NCBI GenBank assembly: GCA_002441145.1
Contig: DJVK01000007.1
Coordinates: 24,520-88,519 of the forward strand
Direction: 5' to 3'
From: Candidatus Saccharibacteria bacterium UBA6258
GTDB taxonomy: Bacteria > Patescibacteriota > Saccharimonadia > Saccharimonadales > Saccharimonadaceae
Length of the DNA: 64,000 nt
Part shown: positions 59,863-64,000 of the stretch, in pieces
How the letters are laid out: each line of letters begins with the position of its first letter
Position numbering within the stretch: position 1 is the stretch's first letter
The notes under the pieces: generated by a model
Told to the model about the DNA's origin: nothing
Database searches by the model: none
What the model saw: only the letters and a program-made list of their open reading frames with translations
Position numbers and translations under genes: made by a program

Positions 59863-60635
59863 AAACCATTTTGGATGAATGGCTGGCTTCGCCCATTGGC
59901 ATTAACAAGATAATACCTAGTCTGTACGTCCCCCAGGTAGCCGCTACAATCAACGTTCGAGTAAGATGTAAAGCCTGTTTGAGGCATAGGACTTGGTACA
60001 ACCACTTCGTTGCTAGCTACCGACGTGGGCGTACCGGTATATTCAGTCATACATCTCCATCCGTAAAGATCTGCATGATAGAACGAGCTACCTGGGTCCC
60101 AAGGCCCGTCAACATATAATTCCTCTATAATTTTTTGAATTTCTCCGCATGGCTCGCCAGAAATAGCAAGATGTAGCTCGGTGCCCGTATCTAGCACGCC
60201 CGTGATCGTCTGACATGGTGGCTCGGCCGACGGATTATACGCAACTGGAACATTGTTTGAATGGCTGGCCTTATATTCATACCCACTATTAGCCTCACGT
60301 ATTGAGTAGCCACTGGCCGAACCTTGGTAATACGTAATCGTCGTCCCTGTTGAAAGCGGCAAACAATCAGTTTTATCTACGACAGGAGTGGCCGGACACC
60401 CTTCCGCATCTATAGTTACTGGGTAGGAGTTATTGAAGGTCTTGTAAAGATTAAGAAGCTTTACTGCCGTAATAAGATCGCTTTGGACGGTTGTTTTTTT
60501 CGATCTCGCAGCCATGCCGTTATAGGTAACAACAATCAGAGCAGCAAGTATGGCAATGACCGTTATCACAATTGTTAATTCTGCTATCGTAAAACCTGTA
60601 TGATTATTAAAAAGAGAATGGCGCTTATGTATCAT
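59853..60635 (-). CDS. Type IV pilin-like protein
   Basis: A 260-aa prepilin. The N-terminus has a basic leader (MIHKRHSLFNNHT) and the cleavage/methylation site G-FTIAELTIV with Glu at position 5, followed by the hydrophobic helix ITVIAILAALIVVTYNGMAA. The rest is a globular Ser/Thr/Gly-rich domain with several Cys (CPATPVVDKTDC, EPPCQ, EPCGE, WRCM, VDCSG) that could form disulfides. It would be assembled by the PilB-type ATPase seen at the left edge. It lies between the Hsp20 gene and its remnant. Confidence 0.88.
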   Translation of the reverse strand: MIHKRHSLFNNHTGFTIAELTIVITVIAILAALIVVTYNGMAARSKKTTVQSDLITAVKLLNLYKTFNNSYPVTIDAEGCPATPVVDKTDCLPLSTGTTITYYQGSASGYSIREANSGYEYKASHSNNVPVAYNPSAEPPCQTITGVLDTGTELHLAISGEPCGEIQKIIEELYVDGPWDPGSSFYHADLYGWRCMTEYTGTPTSVASNEVVVPSPMPQTGFTSYSNVDCSGYLGDVQTRYYLVNANGRSQPFIQNGFWD

Positions 60636-60718
60636 AAGTTCAGCATACGCCCGTTATGCTTAAAAATAAAGTCATTTTTACAATAAGGATTATATTACGA
60701 GTTACGTCAGGGGTAAAA

Positions 60719-60835
60719 ATGCAATCAGCGCCTCATTCATACGCGTTCGTCATAATGGCGCTTGCTATTTGCATTATGGATTACATTAGCTTTAGAAGCA
60801 CGAGCGACAGGCGTGGAGTTCGAAGGGCTCGCTAG
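60719..60835 (+). CDS. Unit I: 38-aa small protein gene
   Basis: AGGGG lies 6 nt before the ATG. The product has a hydrophobic middle (FVIMALAICIMDYISF) and a basic tail (RSTSDRRGVRRAR). A GC-rich hairpin follows 22 nt after the stop. The layout matches the G+C-rich units at 37.7-50.8 kb, although composition is less extreme. No family is recognised and the promoter is unclear. Confidence 0.4.
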   Translation: MQSAPHSYAFVIMALAICIMDYISFRSTSDRRGVRRAR

Positions 60836-60857
60836 CCACGTGGCGACAACTCAACAA

Positions 60858-60899
60858 AGGCCTGGTAGCAACTGCGCACATGCAGCTGCTACCGGGCCT
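60858..60899. terminator. GC-rich hairpin after unit I
   Basis: AGGCCTGGTAGCA pairs with TGCTACCGGGCCT over 13 bp (one G-U) with a 16-nt loop. It sits between the 38-aa gene and the convergent hsp20 gene. Confidence 0.7.
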
Positions 60900-60919
60900 A
60901 AACCATGCGACAAGCTTGG

Positions 60920-61339
60920 CTAGCCTTTGATAACGATATGCTTAGGTTCGGGTAGCTGCTTCAGCCCTACTGTCACTTTTAAAATCCCGTCTTTCATGTT
61001 CGCTTGAATAGCATCTTCGTCAGCATTTTCAGGTAGCTTAACGCTCCTGTAAAAACTACTGCTGCTTTCCCGTACTACGTACTTTTTATCCTTATCCTTT
61101 TCTTGCTCGTGTCGCTCCGCCCTAATAACAAGAGCGCCTTTATCGATTTTAATATCGATGTCTTTTTGTTCGAAGTTAGGCAAGTGCGCTTCGACGCACA
61201 TTTCTTTGTCGTTGACCGTATAAATGTCTGTTACCGGCATTTGCAGGCTTTTGATTGGCGAGAACCAATCATCTGAAAAGAATTGTTTTTGTAGTGCTTG
61301 AATTTCTGCGAACGGATCAAATTTCACTAAGTCACGCAT
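60920..61339 (-). CDS. hsp20: Hsp20 small heat-shock protein
   Basis: A 139-aa alpha-crystallin-type chaperone. The N-terminal arm (LVKFDPFAEIQALQKQFFSDDW) is followed by the ACD (PVTDIYTVNDKEMCVEAHLPNFEQKDIDIKI... SFYRSVKLPENADED, DGILKVTV) and a C-terminal tail. It binds unfolding proteins without ATP. AAGGAGG precedes the ATG. A truncated copy lies 1.1 kb away at 59617-59862. Confidence 0.93.
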   Translation of the reverse strand: MRDLVKFDPFAEIQALQKQFFSDDWFSPIKSLQMPVTDIYTVNDKEMCVEAHLPNFEQKDIDIKIDKGALVIRAERHEQEKDKDKKYVVRESSSSFYRSVKLPENADEDAIQANMKDGILKVTVGLKQLPEPKHIVIKG

Positions 61340-61457
61340 AATACCCTCCTTATCATTCGTTAACTCGCGAAAAGAAATTCCTTTTCACCTATATGATAGC
61401 CCCGTGATACTCAGCGAGACTGCTAACTTTTTCACATTTTTTGCTAAATGCCGCAAG

Positions 61458-62360
61458 TCAACCTTGATGATAGGCGGTTTCAAGAGCTGCGATATCGATT
61501 CGTTTCATCTGCATGAATGCCGCCATAACACTCTCTATCTGTTCGGGCGTGCCAGATGCTTGCATTTCATCAAGTATGGTTGGTTCAATCTGCCAACTGA
61601 CACCATATTTGTCTTTCAACCATCCACACACCTCTGCCTCGGGCACTGCTGACAATGCATCTGAATATCTGTCGATTTCTTCTTGAGCATCACAGTTAAC
61701 GACCAGAGAAACACCCTCGGTAAACCCAAATTCATGAGCCTGAGCACTATCCATCGCTATCATTTGATAATCAAAAATTTTAAATTCACCATAATTAATA
61801 GTGCCCTCTACCTCGGGCTCTTGCCCTGCCGGGTAACGAGATAGCAGTCCCACCCCTGATTCAGGGAACACGGAGGTGTAAAAATTGATTGCTTCTTCTG
61901 CCTGGCCTGCCAGATGCTGGGTAAACATGAGTGATGGTATGATTTTTTGCGTTACTTCGTGCTCAACATAATTCAGTTGCCACGATACTCCAAATTTATC
62001 AACGACCCAGCCATATCGTCTGCTAAAGGGATAGGTGTCTATTGGCATCAGGGCTGATCCGCCGTCTATTAACTTATTCCATAGCTCGTCAACCTCTTCA
62101 ATGCTTTTACACTGCACCGAAAATGAAATTGCTGGCGTTATTTTAAATGCAGGCCCGCCATTAAGCCCTATAAACTGTTGCCCTTCGATTGTAAACGATA
62201 CGGTCATAACATCACCCTTATTATGACCATGGGCTTCCTTCCCAGCGTCTGTATAATAATCCGTTCTTAAAATTTTACCCTCATTGAATGTATCGCAGTA
62301 AAATTGCGCAGCTTGTTCAGCCTGGTCATCTAGCCATAACGTTGGTATGATCTGTTTCAT
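61458..62360 (-). CDS. Tandem VOC/PhnB-like glyoxalase-fold protein
   Basis: The 300-aa protein has two VOC (PhnB/3-dmu-9_3-mt-like) domains, residues 1-135 and 140-300. Each starts IIPTLW or IIPSLMF, contains an AAQFYCDTFNEG- or AINFYTSVFPESG-type helix, and ends with YGVSW. Such proteins are widespread in bacteria with unknown substrates; some bind metal in the cleft. AGGGAGG precedes the ATG. Confidence 0.9.
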   Translation of the reverse strand: MKQIIPTLWLDDQAEQAAQFYCDTFNEGKILRTDYYTDAGKEAHGHNKGDVMTVSFTIEGQQFIGLNGGPAFKITPAISFSVQCKSIEEVDELWNKLIDGGSALMPIDTYPFSRRYGWVVDKFGVSWQLNYVEHEVTQKIIPSLMFTQHLAGQAEEAINFYTSVFPESGVGLLSRYPAGQEPEVEGTINYGEFKIFDYQMIAMDSAQAHEFGFTEGVSLVVNCDAQEEIDRYSDALSAVPEAEVCGWLKDKYGVSWQIEPTILDEMQASGTPEQIESVMAAFMQMKRIDIAALETAYHQG

Positions 62361-62478
62361 AATAAACCTCCCTGCTTATATGCGTTTATAGTACAGTATA
62401 TTAGCTAATGGTTGTGTGGGATTATTCACACATCTGCCATACAGAGGACGTGCGTTAGGCGGTTAGGCATAAAAACGG

Positions 62479-62484
62479 TATAAT
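62479..62484 (+). promoter_or_regulatory. -10 box of the SRAP-like gene
   Basis: A perfect TATAAT ends 8 nt before the ATG at 62493 and no ribosome binding site is present, consistent with a leaderless transcript. Confidence 0.5.
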
Positions 62485-62492
62485 AAAGTTAT

Positions 62493-63164
62493 ATGACCCC
62501 TAAATACGCCCTCTACACTACAGGTAAACTTTTTGATCGCTTCGCGCTAGAAAGCGGCCTACCAAAGGGCGTTAAGCCTCGATATAATATTAATCCTACC
62601 ATGCCCGCGCCCGTCATTATCAACCGCGACGACAAACGCGCCGTCGAAGTTATGACTTGGGGCCTCCTCGCCAAGGGCACGACCGACCTGAACGCCATTT
62701 TTCGCTATAAAACCTATGCCACTCCTTCGGGTAAGTTATTAACCTCTCATAGCCGTGAAAGCGCTGCGCGCACAACAAGGTGCCTCGTTCCGGTAAATGG
62801 ATTCTACGATATCATACAAGAAGGCGACGTTACGACAGCCCATTACACACACCTCGCTGACCACGAAGTATTTGCGATTGCGGGAATTTACCGCAGCTGG
62901 GAAGATGAAGCCGGTGTAACTCAAGGGTCATTCTCGATGATTACAAGCGAAATTACACCAGGCGATTCCGAAGGTGGGCGAATGCCAGCCATCATTAAAC
63001 CCGACGATGAAGCAACATGGCTTGATCCATCATTCGAAGATGCTAATACAATCTATGGAATGCTTAAGCCATACCCAGCAGGTTTGTTGGTAACAGATAA
63101 AGTATCGATCGATGTTAAATCGAGCAAAATTGATAAACCTGCGTTAATTACGCCAATCGCCTAG
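62493..63164 (+). CDS. SRAP (HMCES/YedK)-fold protein lacking the catalytic residues
   Basis: The 223-aa product follows the SRAP fold: PRYNINPTMPAPVI, VEVMTWGLLAKG, TRCLVPVNGFYDI, SMITSEITPG, GRMPAIIKPDDEATWLDP. SRAP proteins crosslink to abasic sites through Cys2. Here residue 2 is Thr, the Asn of the INAR motif is not conserved (AIFRYKT), the catalytic Glu of FYEW is Asp, and the His of HDRMP is Gly. It should not form the thiazolidine crosslink by the known mechanism. It overlaps the rsgA stop by 4 nt. Confidence 0.8.
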   Translation: MTPKYALYTTGKLFDRFALESGLPKGVKPRYNINPTMPAPVIINRDDKRAVEVMTWGLLAKGTTDLNAIFRYKTYATPSGKLLTSHSRESAARTTRCLVPVNGFYDIIQEGDVTTAHYTHLADHEVFAIAGIYRSWEDEAGVTQGSFSMITSEITPGDSEGGRMPAIIKPDDEATWLDPSFEDANTIYGMLKPYPAGLLVTDKVSIDVKSSKIDKPALITPIA

Positions 63165-64000
63165 TACAAATCTTCGCGTGCTTGAATCATTTCATCTCGT
63201 TTTTGTCGTTTTCTGGCGCGAAACGACTTGGCATTTGCCAATCTATCTTTAACAATAGTCCGTTTATGCAGCGCAATAAGTTCTGCTTGCATTTTTAAAT
63301 ATGCCTCGTAGCGCGATCGGTCGAGCGTTCCTTGCTGTAGCGCAAAACGAATCGCACACCCTTCTTCGTCCCCATGTTTACAGGTCGTGTATTTACACTG
63401 GCTAACTAACTCGGCGACATCTTCATAATTATCTTTCAACTCTTCTTCAGTGCCCCACAGCTGTAGCTCACGGATTCCCGGTGTATCGATTAATAATCCA
63501 CCGTTCTTCAAGACAAATAGTTCACGATGAACCGTCGTATGCTTACCGGTGTCATCAGATTCACGAACTGCTTGAGTCTTTTGGACTTCACGGCCAAGTA
63601 ACTGATTGGTAATGGTCGACTTGCCGACACCCGAAGAACCAAGCAAGATAGCCGTCGCGCCAGGCTTGATATGTTCTAACAGCACATCGATACCTTTACC
63701 CTCGGTTGCAATCATTGGAATAATAGGTAGGTCAAAATCGCTCAGTTGACTAATATATCCATCAACATCATTAGTCTTATCTGCTTTGTTGAGCACAATA
63801 ACCGGTTTGATGTCATTAATTGATAACTGATACAAAAACCTACGTAATCGATCGACGTTAAAGTCGTTGTCGAGTGCCAGTAGGACGAATGCTATATCTA
63901 CGTTGGCGGCAATCACTTGCTTAACCGTTCGCTTGCCGGTTACCTTACGCGCAATTTCACCACGTCTCGCCACGCAGGCCTCGATGACCGAATAGCCATT
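63161..64000 (-). CDS. rsgA: Ribosome small subunit-dependent GTPase A (5' end outside window)
   Basis: Circularly permuted GTPase that aids late 30S assembly. The 279 visible codons are open to the right edge (NGYSVIEACVARRGEIARK), so the OB-fold N-terminus continues outside; the GTG at 63971-63973 is unlikely to be the true start. G4 VLNKADKTND, G1 LLGSSGVGKSTITNQLLG, G3 DTPGIRELQLWG and the zinc finger CKYTTCKHGDEEGCAI are clear, followed by a basic C-terminal helix (KSFRARKRQKRDE). Confidence 0.94.
   Translation of the reverse strand, partial: NGYSVIEACVARRGEIARKVTGKRTVKQVIAANVDIAFVLLALDNDFNVDRLRRFLYQLSINDIKPVIVLNKADKTNDVDGYISQLSDFDLPIIPMIATEGKGIDVLLEHIKPGATAILLGSSGVGKSTITNQLLGREVQKTQAVRESDDTGKHTTVHRELFVLKNGGLLIDTPGIRELQLWGTEEELKDNYEDVAELVSQCKYTTCKHGDEEGCAIRFALQQGTLDRSRYEAYLKMQAELIALHKRTIVKDRLANAKSFRARKRQKRDEMIQAREDLY

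Overview
The window reads as a chromosomal segment of a candidate-phyla-radiation bacterium, most likely a free-living member of Candidatus Saccharibacteria (TM7). The grounds are compact, often overlapping genes, the standard genetic code (TGA is used as a stop), a type IV pilus ATPase and pilin, a gatC-gatA-gatB operon, a split transketolase, a non-oxidative pentose phosphate operon with PfkB-type kinases, and a minimal NDH-2 plus bd-type oxidase respiratory module. The taxonomic call is inference; the window has no rRNA gene.

Layout. 1-12 kb: PilB-type ATPase (cut at the left edge), TrmH methyltransferase, DnaE, three small envelope proteins, GalU, a P-loop kinase and gatCAB with a HEPN-like membrane protein inserted. 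12-24.8 kb: a GH13 glucan enzyme, an EEP-fold phosphoesterase, UvrB, then one long minus-strand carbon operon (rpiB, rpe, tkt N and C halves, fba, two PfkB kinases, a LOG-like protein) and gap. 24.9-37.6 kb: Rel, pyrophosphatase, PLD and GDPD phosphodiesterases, TrxB, FKBP, NDH-2 divergent from cydA plus a half-size second subunit, an ABC exporter, ChaB, SDR, AAG glycosylase and a cupin. 50.8-64 kb: PheST, aquaporin, RmuC, PAP2, tRNA-Gln, stress and heat-shock genes, a pilin, a VOC protein, a degenerate SRAP protein and RsgA (cut at the right edge).

The unusual part is 37.7-50.8 kb. Ordinary accessory genes (macro domain, MsrB, GerMN, DUF4396, cupredoxin, phosphoribosyltransferase, isochorismatase) alternate with at least eight short, visibly G+C-richer single-gene units. 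Most units have their own promoter, a strong ribosome binding site (often with a GTG start) and a long GC-rich hairpin just after the stop codon. Two of them (42.77 and 45.05 kb) share 3' flanking sequence and the same hairpin core; the first encodes a protein that aligns by eye with the phage Mu Gam family of DNA-end-binding proteins. Two units (38.8 and 42.77 kb) carry the same TTATCACA element in their promoters, in one case as part of a perfect inverted repeat. A further unit of the same design lies at 60.7 kb. No integrase, transposase, integron integrase or CRISPR array is visible, so the origin and mobility of these units are open.

Many host genes start 6-13 nt after an extended -10 box (TGnTAnnnT), which suggests widespread leaderless or near-leaderless transcription.
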